This document shows positions 48,766 to 61,479 of a stretch of 64,000 nt of DNA, piece after piece. The stretch comes from Artemia franciscana (taxonomy: Eukaryota; Arthropoda; Branchiopoda; Anostraca; Artemiidae): NCBI RefSeq assembly GCF_032884065.1, contig NC_088866.1, positions 53,452,068-53,516,067 of the forward strand, given 5' to 3'. The position numbers and the translations under genes are program-made. Each line of letters opens with the position of its first letter. Position 1 is the stretch's first letter. The notes below the pieces were generated by a model. It searched no databases, had not been told where the DNA came from, and saw only the letters and a list, made by a program, of their open reading frames with translations.

Positions 48766-50509
48766 AAAAATAAAAATTGTGATACATATGATGATTTTGA
48801 AACAAACTCATAAACTGACATAACCTTGCATAAGCCAGTAAAGAACAAGCGACGTTGCCATCTCTGTTTTCCAAGAAACCCTTGAAAGTATAAATCATAT
48901 ACCGACAGCAGTGACGACATTATAATTAATGGCATAACATAGATTACTATATAACATCATAACATAACTTATGTCATAAAATTGATATAAAACAGAAAAA
49001 ACTTCACCTTTTTCTAAGCTAATACTAGTAAAGAATGAACTACACTGTCGTTTCTAATCTTATTTGATTAAGGTATTCCAACTAATCTTCTTTCATATGA
49101 TGGAATCCGTAGCTTCCTCCCCAGAGTATTGTCTAGTTTTTCTTCCACAGAGCATGACCTTGTTTTTGTATCTTATACTCTTTTGTATACAATACAAGTT
49201 TTGCAAGTCTACAAGTTAAGTTTATACAGGTTATAGTTATACAAGTATACACGTTTACAAACTATACAAGAATAGTTTATGTAAGTTAAACTGTTTAGGA
49301 CTAGTAAAGAACGAACTACGGTGTTGTTTCTAATCTTATTTATTTTAAAGTATCCCAACAGATCTTCCCTCATATGCTGCAATCTGTAGCTATGCTGTCT
49401 GTATATTCATATAATTCTAAAAATTTTCAATCTTAATGCTCTTAGTCTTACAAGTAGTTGCAATAGATGTAGTAGTTAAAGTAACAGCAATAATAGTAAA
49501 GTAGAACTATTAAATATAGCTTTGGTAGTGACAAGACCAATCCAAAGAGCTAAAGCAAAGGACATGGAAACAATTTTGAAGGTAATCGTGGATGCAGCGG
49601 TAGCTGTACCTTATTTGAGGACAAATCTTGGCCAGTAATTACCCAAAATTAAATAGTTTTCAACAAAAACCTGATGGAAACAAAAAAGTAGTAAGAAATG
49701 ATCAAACCTCCGTGATCTACAAAATATTCAAGCAAAAAATTAAAAAATCCATATTTTTGCAAATGAGAATTTGAAACCTCCACAGTAAAATTTCCCTAAT
49801 ACAGGCAAAGTATCTCAGACTTGTACCTATTGAGGGAAAGACTAAATTTAATGAACTTATATATTTTGAAACCCTATAAACATTATGTTTTTTGTATGTA
49901 TTCATTGATATCAATATTTCGTCTTTTAGAGTTTCGGTTACTATTGAGCCAAGTCGGCTTTTCAAAATACTTTATATGTATACTGGCAACCTCTTTTATT
50001 ATCTTAATTACCTCTTGTTACTTTCAAATTGACCCTTATGCATCACTTTACACAAAATCACGAATTTATAAAAAAAATCAAATTTGCTTTAGCCCACTAG
50101 ATATTAAGAAAATTACCCCCTCCCCCCTTTCCACCAAAAGAAATGTTGAGAACTGACAGTTTTATTCTCAATTAAACTCTGAAGAATCTTTCCCCCTACC
50201 CGTCAGATTACAATAATATGAGTCATGCTGTCTTTGGCCATAGTCTTTTCGTCTTCAGGAACCCAAAACATTTTACCAGAGGAAAAAATTATTCAGTTTA
50301 AAAACTATATGCGTACAATGTAACTCGTTTTATTCAGTAAATTTGGAATATATTCAGTTTAAAACGCGCAATCTTTCGCAAAAACTTGTATTAAAAAGAA
50401 AGAACAATATATTTCAAAATTAGGAATTCTGGCATTGAGGTGGTGATTTTGAATAAAAGCCTAAACCCCCTCGAAAAGGTGTCAGATCAAAGCAAAAAGT
50501 GTATCATTT
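48766..50509. other. Intergenic stretch with one satellite fragment
   Basis: Diverged duplication around ACTAGTAAAGAACGAACTACNGTG...TTTCTAATCTTATTT (near 49026 and 49301). At 49425-49520 the minus strand carries a fragment of the 245-bp satellite of 14960-16020 (CTACTACATCTATTGCAACTAC then AAGACTAAGAGCATTAAGAT). No coding supported. Confidence 0.5.
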
Positions 50510-53230
50510 AATTCAGCATGGTCAAAACCCTTGTCTTTGACTTAAGTCCAATGCGTTAGTCCGAGAAGTTTTCCTTCCAGTACTACGGAGGGTGACCGTG
50601 AGGGCATGAACCGTGGATGTGATATATGAAGGCAACTTTAGGCAGTTCGTCGTTGGACATCCGCTGGACGTGGCCAAGTCAACTGAGCTGTTGGACGTGG
50701 ATCTTGTCCAGGATGGTAGTGTTATGCTGCAATCTTTTGAGGAAGTCGACATTTGAGACTCGATCTACGCATGTTATGCCGGCGATGTGACGCAGCAGCT
50801 TTGTCTCAATCACGTTGAGTTGCCTGCAGTCATCTACTCCAACTGCCCACGTTTCACAGCGGTACATAGCTATAGGAATGATAATGAAGCAAAGAGTTAA
50901 GTTTAAACTTCATGGAGAATTGATCTGGCTTTCATATTGGAATTAGAGCTTTGAAGCCGGGGCTACCAAAAGCGAGGCGTTTTTTGGTGTACACTGAATG
51001 ATTATTGTCGCTAATGATCTGGCTCCCCAGATGAGTGAAGCGGTCCACCCGTTCTATTTTCGCTCCTTTAAGCTTTATTTTTGGTTGGGATGGGTTATTG
51101 AACTTTGACCCGTGCATGGCTTTTATTTTATTCTCGTTGATTTTCATTCCTAAGGTTCGTGTTACTACTTCCAGGTTATCTGCTTTGGTTAGGATTTCAG
51201 CGACGGATCTGCTAAGCTTGTCTATATCGTATGCATATGCCAACTTGTCGATTATGATCCCTCCTGTCGTTACCCCATCGGCTGCTTAAACATGTGACAT
51301 TAAACAGTGGAGGAAGAGATTAAACTTGTGAGGTGAGAGGATGCATTCTTGCAAAACACCAGCAGAAGTTTAGGATTCTTTGGTTGTTCCTTCAACTGTT
51401 TGTACTTGGCTTCAATACCGCTCACACAAGTTACGAATGAGTGTTACGATGCTTGACGGGTTGCAAAAATACAGTAATATATGCCAAAGACCTTCTTTCA
51501 AAATTAAGTCGAAAGTTTACTGAAGTCAATGAAGGGTTGATAGGGGTTCTGTCCGTATTCAAGGTATTTTTCCATTACTTGATGGATGACAAAAATCTTG
51601 TCTACGGTTGACCGGTTCGCTCAGAAACCTTTCTGATAATCACGGATGATGTGACTGGTTAATGCTTTTATTCTCTCCCGTAGTATCTTGGTCAATACTC
51701 TGGCAAGTTTGCTGGTCAGGCTGATTGGACGGTAATTTTTCAGCTGTGATAGAGGTCTGTTACGACTTCTGAGTCGACTTTTGGGAGTTCACCTTGCAAT
51801 CCATCTGGTCCTAGCAATTTATTTGATTTGAGTGACTTCAAGGCAGCTTCAATCTCGCTTTTGAGTGGTGGTAGGTTTGGTTAAGACGGGAAGACTGTTA
51901 AATTTCTAAGAACGGCAGGGTTAGGAATGATTGGGGGAATCAACTTTGCATGAAACTGTTGTTTCCACCTCTCTCTTATTCCTGTTGCGACGTTGATGAG
52001 AGTCCCATCTTTATCCAAGAAAACATTTACAGTTTCTTCCCTCGACAGCTCCCGTATTTTTTGTACACAGCATGGATATTGCCTTTTCGAAAGCCGAGCT
52101 TGCATTTGTCACATTTGTTATGAACGTACGCAGTTAGAGCGCATTTGATATTCTTTTCCATTAGTCACTTAAAATATTTACAAGTGTCTCTTTTTTCTGG
52201 GTATTGCCTATTAGCGATAGCACACTTGTCTTTACACAGTTGGATGATTTCATCGGTGATCCATGGTTTTCCATAGCCTGTATTTCTTTCAAAGAGTGTC
52301 TCGGCTGTATTTGTAAAGATCTCGGGGCTCTTGTCGACTAGGGTGTCTATATCTATTTCCTCTGGACTCGTTGAAGGATTCTCTGAGACGGTTTTGAGAG
52401 CCAAATCGAGATTCATCTGGTAACGGTTGCGAGTTGACTCGTCTTTCAAAAGTTCGGTACGGAGTCTCAAGACTTTTTCTGGAGTTTTGTTGGCAACTTC
52501 AGACAGAGGCAGAAAGATGCCATTACCAGTGTGTGATCGTTGGCAAAGTCTCCTCTCTCAAGAATGACTGTGTCTAGTGTCCTAGTTTTCCGGTGTTTCG
52601 GGAAGATTAAATAATCGATGTAGTTTTCGGTTGTCCCATCAGGTGATATCCACGTGACTTTTCGTCGCTCTCTGTGTTTGAAAAGAGTGTTGGCCGCTAC
52701 TAGCTCGTTGTCCTGGCAGTATTCCAGAAAGCACTTACCTCCTCTGTTTCTGGTCCCATGTCAAAATTTTCCCAAGAAGTCTTCAGCATCGACAGAATTT
52801 GCACCCACTTCTGCATTAAAGTCTCAGATGACGAGAACTATGTCTGTTTTTGGGAATGGAGTCTCTGAGGCTTTGGAGTTGGGTTTAATATTCCTCTGAG
52901 TCTTTATTGATACGAGAAGAATCCGGCATATAAACCTGGATGATGCTCAGGTTCGCAGTCAAACCTTTGAGCCAGATAGCAATAATACGTTCGGAAACCC
53001 GAATTGTGGAGATAAGAGATTTCTTTGCTTTCTTCGAAAGAATAAATCCTACTCCTCGGCAATCAATTGCATCGTTACGACCTGACAAAAGTGTTGTTGT
53101 GTCCCCAATCTTTTAAACACCAGTTACTGCAAGAATGGTTTCTAATGGAACAATGATGTCCCATTTATACCTGTTGATTTCTCATACACGTAGATCCTTC
53201 TTTTCCTTACATTTAGAGATCTTATTGCCA
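50510..53230 (-). mobile_element. RTE-like LINE (endonuclease plus reverse transcriptase), decayed, nearly full length
   Basis: Read on the minus strand from 53.1 kb: apurinic-type endonuclease text RGVGFILSKKAKKSLISTIRVSERIIAIWLKG, then DFNAEVGANS (the G of GDFN has become a stop), then WISPDGTTENYIDYLIF and DFANDHTLV. A linker follows with NTGYGKPWITDEI and KRQYPCCVQKIRELSREE. RT pieces are NRSTVDKIFVIHQVMEKYLEYG and FIDFSK, then AYAYDIDKL where YADD is expected. The tail is RCETWAVGVDDCRQLNVIE and LRHIAGITCVDRVSNVDFL. Domain order and motifs fit the RTE-type LINE often annotated as craniofacial-development-protein-like. Many stops and frameshifts plus loss of the YADD box make it inactive. 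Confidence 0.85.
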
Positions 53231-54013
53231 ATGTTGTTTTAGGGGTAAAAATAGATAGGGGTCTGATGCAGGATTTGCCACACGGCCTTTTAAGAAGTCA
53301 AGTTTAATGTTACCTATCAAAAGCTACGAATCTGAATATATTTGTCTAATTTTTGAAAAAGAGAAACACCTCAAAAACTTAGAGTGACCTTAATGAATAT
53401 CACGCCATCGGCTTAGTATTGCAGAAAACCGTAAGATAGAAGTTTCATACTTCTGCAAAAATGTGGAATTTTGCATTTTTTTTTCAGAAGAAAGATCACA
53501 GATGTGTTTTTTTTATTTTGTTTTCCCCAGGGGTGATTAGGTCGAAGATCGAGACAATCGACCTAGAAAATCGAGAAAGGGCTCATTTGAAGGAAAATCG
53601 AAAGTTTTAGTGTCCTTTCAAAATTACCAAAAATATTTGAGGACAGCTGGTCCCCCTCCAACGCCTCTTTTTTCCCGAAAGTTGCCCAATCCAAATTTTT
53701 AAATAATGATTTTGTTTGGCATTGTCGAAAAACTTAATAACTGTCTTTGAGTATGACTTGACCCCCTACAGACCCCAGGGACGGGGCTGCAAGCTATGAA
53801 CTTTACCCATTGTTTAAATATATTATTGTTTATTGGGAGATATACAGATATTTTTGAGAAAAGGCATCTTTTTGTAGGGTGGACTTACGTGGGAGAATCC
53901 TTCCACTGAGGAATTTTTCATGGGATAAGGGAAATTCTCATTAAGGGGGATCCAGATTTTCCGACATAATTTAAAACAAAAGATCAGAGATTAAATTAAT
54001 TTTTATTTTTTCA
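53231..54013. other. Intergenic stretch with a dispersed repeat
   Basis: 53586-53790 (CGAAAGTTTTAG..CC, GACAGCTGGTCCCCCTCCA, CGCCTCTTTTTTCCC, TTTGGCATTGTCGAAA) resembles 14652-14830. The sequence then runs into the fold-back element. Unknown family. Confidence 0.5.
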
Positions 54014-54299
54014 CCTGAAAGTAAAGACCAATATTAAAACTTAAAACGAACAGAAATCATCATATATATGAGGGGGTTCCCGCCTCCTCGATACCTCGCT
54101 CTTTACGCTAATTTCTTTTTTGAAATGTTAACAGCTTATTGTTCTAATTAATAATCAAATGGTTTATTTTTAAATAATTGGAGCGAAAAGTCAAACTTTA
54201 GCGCTAAGAGTAAGGTATTAAGGTGGGGGCGCACTTCCTCATGTACGTTATAATTTTTGTTCATTTAAAGTTTTAATATAGCTCCTTACTTTCAGTTGG
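54014..54299. mobile_element. Fold-back element made of two inverted R1 units
   Basis: The minus-oriented unit 54014-54112 and the plus-oriented unit 54188-54299 are about 110-bp inverted arms around a ~75-bp AT-rich loop. Both carry CTTTAGCG(T/C)(A/T)AAGAG at the loop side and CTCCTTACTTTCAG at the outer ends. Solo R1 units occur at 2092 and 18876. Likely a MITE; no coding. Confidence 0.65.
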
Positions 54300-55210
54300 A
54301 AAAAATATTTTTTTTTTTGTTTAATCTTAAAACAGCTGTACTGGATTAGGCTAACTTTGCCAAATACCTAATAAATTTCTCAGTTTTCGTGGCTATTTCC
54401 CCTTTAGTGTGCTCCAGGTCCCAAAAATTAAATGTGTCTTTCAATGTATCGCATGTCCTTTAAAGTGTCCATACTCTAAAAAATATAATTAGTATGTCAG
54501 TTATTTCAATTGTATGTTTGATAAAATTTGGAACTCAAAATGACAGATAAATTTTTTTTCACTACTTGGCAAAAATGTTTCAACACAGTCGTTGAACGGT
54601 TACGAAGCATAAGCTTGCAAATCAAAACGGATGAACTTTGGGCTGTATGAAAACATTTATTTATCGGGCTATGTTCAATTTTATTTTCTTATTTTGGACT
54701 CACCAAATTAAAATTTTAACACAAGAAAATATGCCTTTTTTTGTCACGATTGGGTTTAAACATAATCCACAAATTGCTTCAAGGGTGTAGGTCATAGGCA
54801 GCTCATGTTAGAGGTTGTGTGAAGGACATAACCGCCCCAGATCCACAAAGTTGACTCTTAAAAATTCCTTCTTTAATATTCCTTACAATACCTTTCGGAA
54901 ACACCCTTGGACTACACGTTTGCCGTACATTCAAAAAATAAAGGTTTTTAAGTAAGGTTGCCGAGCCTACAGTTGGGATTACTTTGCTATTTCCTTCAGT
55001 GTTTTCTTGTCTCAGCATTACAGCTAACCTTTTCATTCTAAAATACTGCTTATTGTATTCAGTCTCTTTGAAAGCTGATACTCGAGATGCAAGTGGCTTT
55101 GAAAATGTACTAAAGCAAATTGTAATTTTCTGGCTATTGTACTAAAGCAAAGTGCAGTTTTGACCATGTTTCTTTATGTAAGTTAGCATCAAGCGGGTGT
55201 TGTTTCGTGT
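54300..55210. other. Intergenic stretch upstream of the 55 kb LINE
   Basis: No domain-bearing frame. A duplicated phrase TGTACTAAAGCAAANTG lies near 55105 and 55137. Confidence 0.45.
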
Positions 55211-57047
55211 GTGAACCCCCATATTTATTTCCCCTCTTCCTTCTTGCAAAAAAAAGCGGCAAACAAAAGTCAAGCGCACGAGCCTGGGCATTCCCAGCTG
55301 TTACCAGTCAAAGATTCCACACTGGATAGCCCTTTTTTAGGCAGCACTATGGATACCATTCCTTCCTTATTAAATACCCCTCATTACTTCCCTCCCTATC
55401 CAATGCAAAGCAGCATGCCCCAGGTATCCTCTCCCCAAATCACTCCTCAAACCCAGACATTTACTCACGGCCAATCAAATTACCATCGCACCCAATCCCT
55501 CTCACAATCCCCTCTTACTCACATTCCTCCCAGTCACAAACACCCTTCCATAACCTTTTCCTCCCACACACCCAAGATGTTGATGACTGGTTCGAGCCTC
55601 CATCCGTCGTTTGCCAAAGTAAATCCGACCTTCCTCCTCCGAAGAAGTTCCCATCCCACTTTCCTTTCCCATCTCCCCCTTTGCTCCTTATAAAAAAATC
55701 CTCCCAATTCGACTCCTTCATACCCTATCTCCACAAAACACCACCTCTAACCCATTTGTTTTATCCCTCATGTCTGCCCTGCCAATGTGCCTCAGGTCTG
55801 AGACTTTTTGCATTCAATAATTGTCTTGTAATTAATCATAGTTGTTCTCACTTCCCGTCAACTGGAAACTAGTTGCACCTTCCTCCTCAGCCTTTGTCCA
55901 TGCCCTTGCTCATTTCACCAAATCCAACTCCCTAAGCTAAATCCTTCTCTTACCCTTTTTCTCCACAGCTTCATTCAATTAAATTGAAACCCCACCCAGG
56001 AAATTCTCAAACTCTTCAAGTCTCTCTGTCGCGGTTCCTAAATCGTTTTGTTTTTCCTAAACTTTTAATTACTAATGCTGAAAGTCTTAATTTTGAAAAG
56101 CTTACCGGACTAGAGGTGGTTTCAGAATCAAATGTGATAGATATTAAAGCTGTTATTGAAGTATAGTCCCAAAACTCAGGGTCCCTGTGCCTGACAAATT
56201 ATTCAGAGTTTATTAAACTCCGTCCTTCAGACCACCCACTCGGGAAAAAAGGTGGCAGAGCTTTGTTTTTTTCTAAGAGTAACCTTTACCCGAAGGTTAT
56301 TCGAGTCCCTAGTTTATCCGAGTGAGATGAAATCCTCTGACTAAGTATTAGACCAAAAGTACTCCCTCGTCCATTTACTGCTATTGCAATATCTTTTTCT
56401 ATGACTTTTTTAAATCCAAATATAGGTTCAAAACATAAATTCTTCCAGCAATTGCAGAAAAGTGCGGATTTTGTGGTTTCTAATTACCCCAATTCTGGCC
56501 TTTTTTTAATTGGCGATACCAACGACCTTAAAATGAATTCTTTTTTCTCTTCACTTAAAGTAAAGCAAATTTTTAAAATATCAATGACTCTGGAACTTAC
56601 CTCCCTTGATGTTATTTTAAATAATATGTATAATTTTAACAAACCTCCCTCAGCTTTGCCCCCATTAGATGGGAGTTATCATTTTTTGATTCTTTTATTA
56701 TTTTTCTCAATTTTAAGCATTCTTTCTCAATAACTTAGAGAACTTATCGCCTTCTCCAAAATTGTGGTCTTTTTCCTTTTGGTATGTGATTGAATACTGA
56801 AGATTCGTCAGAAATTTATAATGTAAAAAATATTGATTAGGAAATGGCTACGTTCGGCATTAAGCTAATTGATAAATATCAAATTCGTTTCCCCGAAAAA
56901 AGATTTAAAAGGTGCTCCAGTAATTACCTTAAAATTACCTTAAATTGCATTTACAGCGAGATAAGGTGGACTGCATCCTCCTGTAGAACATCTTGCAGTT
57001 GAATTGATGATATGACATAATTAGTGGGTATGATGGGGTGTGGCCTC

Positions 57048-60000
57048 TCACTGGTACTTCCATTCCACGTTACTCCACTCCAAATCAACTGCATTTTTGA
57101 AAGAATTAATCGATTCACCAGAGACAGTCTCATTGGAAAGACTGTTCCAAGTTGAGACAGCACGTACTGAGAAAAAGTTCATCATCTCTCTGCGTCTGGA
57201 ATGCTCCTGTTGCAGCTTCATTAAGTGGCTTCGTGTCATAGTGGCAAGAGAGTGAGTAAAAATGGAGTTAGCCATGTTGTTTTGGTACATTTTCTTGACA
57301 AAAATGACATCTCCTCTGTGCCGCCGGTAGACCAATGTGGGTATCTTCAGGCGACGCAGACGTTCAGGGTAGGGAAGTTGTTGGTTTGGGGCACAAAACT
57401 TAGCTGCTCTTCTCTGTACACTCTCTAGGGCTGCCACATCTCCTTTATATTGAGGATTTGTAATAGGGCTGCCAAACTCCAAATGTGGTCTTACAAGAGC
57501 ATTATATAATTTTCTTATTATCAGAGGATGGCGTGATGATATGGTTCGTTTAATTAGTCCCAGGGCTCTGTTAGCCTTAGCAACTTGTTGCATAGTGTGC
57601 TCATGGAACTTAAACTTCCTGTCAACGATCACCCCTAAGTCTCGTTCACTCTCAACAGCCTCAACTTAGATACGTGTGCCAGATTTATCCAGCATAAAAT
57701 ATGATATGCTGTCATCAGCGTAGAGAGTGATGGGGTTTTGTAGAACATCCTCACAATCATTAATATATATAGGGAAGAGGGTGGGGCCAAGGATGCTTCC
57801 CTGGGGTACCCCGCTTATAACTGGCGCAGGCTCTGAAAATATGGGGTCTCCATTGTCAGAATAGACCATGATCTTCTGGATTCGACCAATCAGAAACGAT
57901 CTTATCCACTCCACAATGTCAGCATGGACTCCATATGCCTGGAGCTTATGTAAAAGATATTCGTAGACAACTTTGTCGAAGGCCTTGGCTTGGTCGAGTA
58001 ACAGGACATCAACTGCTTTACCTTCCTCAATTAATTGAGTGAATATATCATAAGAGTGGATCAGGTTCGTCTCAATGGAACGACTCCTTCTGAAACCATG
58101 TTGAGATTTCGACAATAAACCATTTTTTTTCAAGGTGGTTAATAATAGCGTCATTGAAAATACTGTCGAGCAGTTTAGAAATGGCTGATGTGAGACTAAT
58201 AGGCCGGTTATTTTCAGGGTTATTTTTATCTCCCCTCTTAAAAATTGACACTATATTGGCCGATTTCCAATCAGCTGGTACCATCATCATCTTTAAGGAC
58301 ATCTTAAAAATATCAGCCAGTGGCATGGCAACAAGAGCTGAAGCTTCTTTCAGCAAACGTGGATGAATGCCATCAGGGCCCCAGGCCTTGTTCGGATCCA
58401 ACTTATTCAGGCGCTTGAGAACATCATCCGCATCAATCACAACAGATGGCATTTCGTGGACATGGTTTCTTTTTGGGAAAGGAGGAGGAGGAGACACTAG
58501 AACTGAATGAGAGAAATTAGTGGCAAATACGGCATTTAAACAATTTGCGATGTCTGTGGGTGAATCAAGCACAGTAGCATCAGAACGTATAAGCTGGCAT
58601 ATTCTACGTCTATTAGGATTAGAGCTGGAAACATTCTTCCAAAACTTTTTAGGGTTTGTTTTTGCACTAAGGGCTATATTTACTTTATAATCAATTATGA
58701 TTTTACGTGTGAGATTTCTCGACTTGTTACAGCATTTCTTGAAATCAGCAAGATGATTCTCCCGTTTTGATTTCTTGTATTTCTTCCATGCCTTATTCTT
58801 ACTCTTAATGCCTTCTCTTACCTCTTTAGTGAGAAATGGCAATGTTCTGGTTTTCTCTGTGTATGTTATGGAAGTAAATTGCTTCTCAACTGCAAGAAAG
58901 CATGACTTAAATTTGAACCACGAATCATCCACATTATCACTAACATTCAAAGACTGCCAATCAACTTCAGACAAATGTTCTCGAATTTTATCATAATCTG
59001 TATAAGATCTCTTTTTCATATTAGTTGGCCTAGTGGAAACCAGCACCGAAAATATAACACAATTGTGGTCACTAGAGCCAATTGCAGGTAAATATTTAAT
59101 AGACATGACTGTGTTAGGGCTATTTGTAAATACCAAGTCAAGTGCAGTTGGGTTTTGACCATCTCTATAACGGGTTGGTTGATCAATCAGTTGAGTGAGG
59201 GCGAGATTTACTACAGAATTCAGAGTTGTTTGGGCAGGGTTGTTTGGAGTTGTGAATCCGTAGCCGTCAGCCCATATCACATCTGGCATATTAAAGTCAC
59301 CGGTGATGAAAACAGAATTTGAACTAGATGAAGCTATTTTACTCACAAGATCAGCCACGACTTGGTGTGATTCATTAGCATTAGGTGCAGAGGGGCTTCG
59401 ATAGATATTTCCATCAATTACTGTCTCTTCAAGGAGCTGACACTCAACAGCTACGAATTTCACCAATGGATAAACATCAACATAAGGGAATAAACTCAGT
59501 ATTTTAGTTTTAGAATTATTCTTCACATAAATAACAGTGCCTCTCCTGCACCCTTTCGAACAAAAATTAGAAAACACTTCATAACCATCAACTGCTATAT
59601 GGGAATCCTCAAGTATTATTAGAGAATTTTTGGGACAAACTTCTGCAGCACAAAAATATCAATATGCTGATTAGCTAATAGCATCTTTACCTCTGGCAGT
59701 TTATTTGTAATACAGTCCAGATTTGAATGCATCACTTTCAAGAATCTTCTATTTCTTCCTGGATTATTTAATTCATCACCGCATTGGGGGTGCGTTTCAC
59801 TTCCTTCAATCAGCGGTTCCACTAAGTATGGTGCCGCATCTACATTCACGGATACTGCAGTGTGGTAAGAGCAACTTAATTCAGATGACAAACCACTATT
59901 GGCAGGAGAGACACAAGATGAATAACTAGATATACTTACATCACTAACAACACTAGAACTTGAAGACTTTGAACTATTTACAGTGGCAGGAGTCGAAGCT

Positions 60001-60080
60001 ATTGTTGCATGTCTTGGGAAGCCTCGGGTGGGCGTCGAGCGCCCAGGATATCGTTTTTTGAAACAATCGACAAGCCACAA
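57048..60080 (-). pseudogene. CR1-like LINE ORF2: endonuclease and reverse transcriptase
   Basis: In order on the minus strand: endonuclease start KVMHSNLDCITNKLPEVKML and EVCPKNSLIILEDSHIAVDGYEV, GDFNMPDVIWADG, SSDHNCVIFSV. The RT block has LNKLDPNKAWGPDGIHPRLL, NNRPISLTSAISKLLDSI, HGFRRSRSIETNL, LLLDQAKAFDKV, SGVPQGSILGPTLFPIYIND, and YADD within LYADDSISYF. The thumb is RALGLIKRTISSRHPLII, KLYNALVRPHLEFGSP and ESVQRRAAKF. There are two frame changes (near 59620 and near 58100) and one in-frame stop (near 57670). The longest intact run is 58072-59577. Catalytic Asp residues of YADD and the endonuclease GDFN/SDH motifs are present. Confidence 0.88.
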
Positions 60081-60117
60081 ATAACCAAACCAGTCTCACC
60101 AGCCTCACTTCTACGCT

Positions 60118-60925
60118 TCACTTCTTCAACAAGTCTTTTTCTAAGCTCCCTGTCATCTCTAGAAAAATCATTATGAAACTGGACACTCTCCTTTCGTTGT
60201 CTAGAGATCTGGAGAATCTTCTTCTTGATATCCCACGAAGAGACTGAGAAAATGAGCGGGGCAGGCCGAGACGTGGTACTGGGTCTACTGGTAGAAGCAT
60301 TTAGCCTTCTGACGTTCGTGATTGGTCCAGGTAAAAATCATAAGATGAGCGAATAATATGGTTAATTGCACCAGTTTCATCATCAGCTGGAACAATACCA
60401 TATGCTATGATATTCAATCTACGTTTCTCCCTGTCCTGTTCAGATCTGATTACCTTCCTTACTTCTGCGGCAAAATTAGGGTTTGTACTTGAAATAGTTT
60501 CATGAACAATATGACGCACATCTTGGGTACTGCATTTTGAGGATAGCTGAGACTGAATCTCCTTCACATCGTTGGAGGTTTCCGTTAACGACTCTTTTAA
60601 GTCCACTTTTAAATCTTCGCGTAGCTTACGTAGCGAATTGTCAATCACCTTCTCAACATTTGAGCTAGATGCAGACCTGTCTGAATCACGAACTTTGCAA
60701 AGTGTGCATCGCCATTCACAACAAACTTTGTCTGTCATTTTTGTGAGAAGTTCCTATTCATTGGCTGTCAGCTTCAGACACTCTATGCACAGCCATCGCT
60801 TACACTCGTCGCACTTTAGAGCGGATGCATGTCCATCTAATTCTTTAGAGCAAGCTGCACAAAAGTCAGTCCCCTTAGTAGGGCTAATTTGCTTCCTTTT
60901 ATTTCGTGGCGGTGGCATTCAGTAA
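60118..60925 (-). pseudogene. CR1-like LINE ORF1 with N-terminal PHD-like zinc finger
   Basis: Starts MPPPRNKRKQISPTKGTDFC on the minus strand at 60918. The finger has CAAC, CDEC, RWLCIEC and, after one in-frame TAG, WRCTLC: the Cys-Cys / Trp-Cys spacing of a PHD-type finger. A coiled-coil stretch follows (KVIDNSLRKLREDLKVDLKE), then EQDREKRRLNIIAYGI, a signature shared by many CR1 and L2 ORF1 proteins. The C-terminus continues in a second frame (FHNDFSRDDRELRKRLVEEV) to about 60118. In known relatives ORF1 is a nucleic-acid-binding chaperone. Confidence 0.75.
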
Positions 60926-61050
60926 CTTTCCAACTACTGGCAACTCTCTCCCACAAACTAGTAAGATTCTGGCTGACGGTAACTAACTCGCGAAATTTAG
61001 TAAATTCAACGCTCTCGGCAACACTGCTGTTGGCGTAGCCAAAATAATGG

Positions 61051-61479
61051 AAGGGGCCAACAATCTTTTCCCTTTTTTTCCAACTAATGACGCAACAAAA
61101 TGACTATTCACTTCAAATTAAGCACTATTTGCTAACAAAGGAATAAATATAAATAGACTGCTGGATATTCCTCTTCCGAATTAATTTTTCTATATATGTC
61201 TGAATTAGCCACTGCTATTCCACCAATGGAGTCTTGAAATTTATTTTATGGAATATATATATGCACAAAAATGTCAAAAAACGAAGACTTACAGGCGTGG
61301 GGGGTATTAAAATGACCCCCCCTTAATTTCAAGATGCAGTATGTCCGGTATCTGAATTTCTCCTAGCTCTAGGCTTCTTCAAACTGGGAAATTAATCTCT
61401 TTCAATAATTTTCGCCCAACAAGTTTAACCAGTCAATACCGAGTAATAAACTCTTTATTAATCAAACTGTAAAAATACA
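61051..61479. other. Stretch between CR1-like 5' end and resumed older LINE
   Basis: No coding recognised. It contains a GGGGGGTATTAAAATGACCCCCCC pairable segment near 61301 (stem GGGGGGT / ACCCCCC). It may be unrecognised older-LINE sequence or a further small insertion. Confidence 0.4.

Larger units (their letters stand above)
56918..61050 (-). mobile_element. CR1-like LINE, almost complete, nested in the older LINE
   Basis: Minus-strand element with ORF1 (60925 to about 60118) and ORF2 (60080 to 57048), a short 3' UTR and a terminal short direct repeat AAGGTAATTTTAAGGTAATT (56918-56945), typical of CR1/L2 elements, which lack poly-A. The 5' UTR reaches to about 61050. The flanks on both sides are the older + strand LINE. 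Few disruptions and a kept YADD box make it the youngest LINE in the window. Confidence 0.85.

Noticed and set aside
55211-55693. Pro/Ser/His-rich 160-codon frame as a host gene
   Set aside because: It leads directly into LINE endonuclease text on the same strand, so it is better read as LINE ORF1 or the inter-ORF region, although the match is not proven.
57225-58996. Plus-strand frames across 57.0-61.0 kb
   Set aside because: Shadows of the CR1-like ORF2 and ORF1 on the minus strand.
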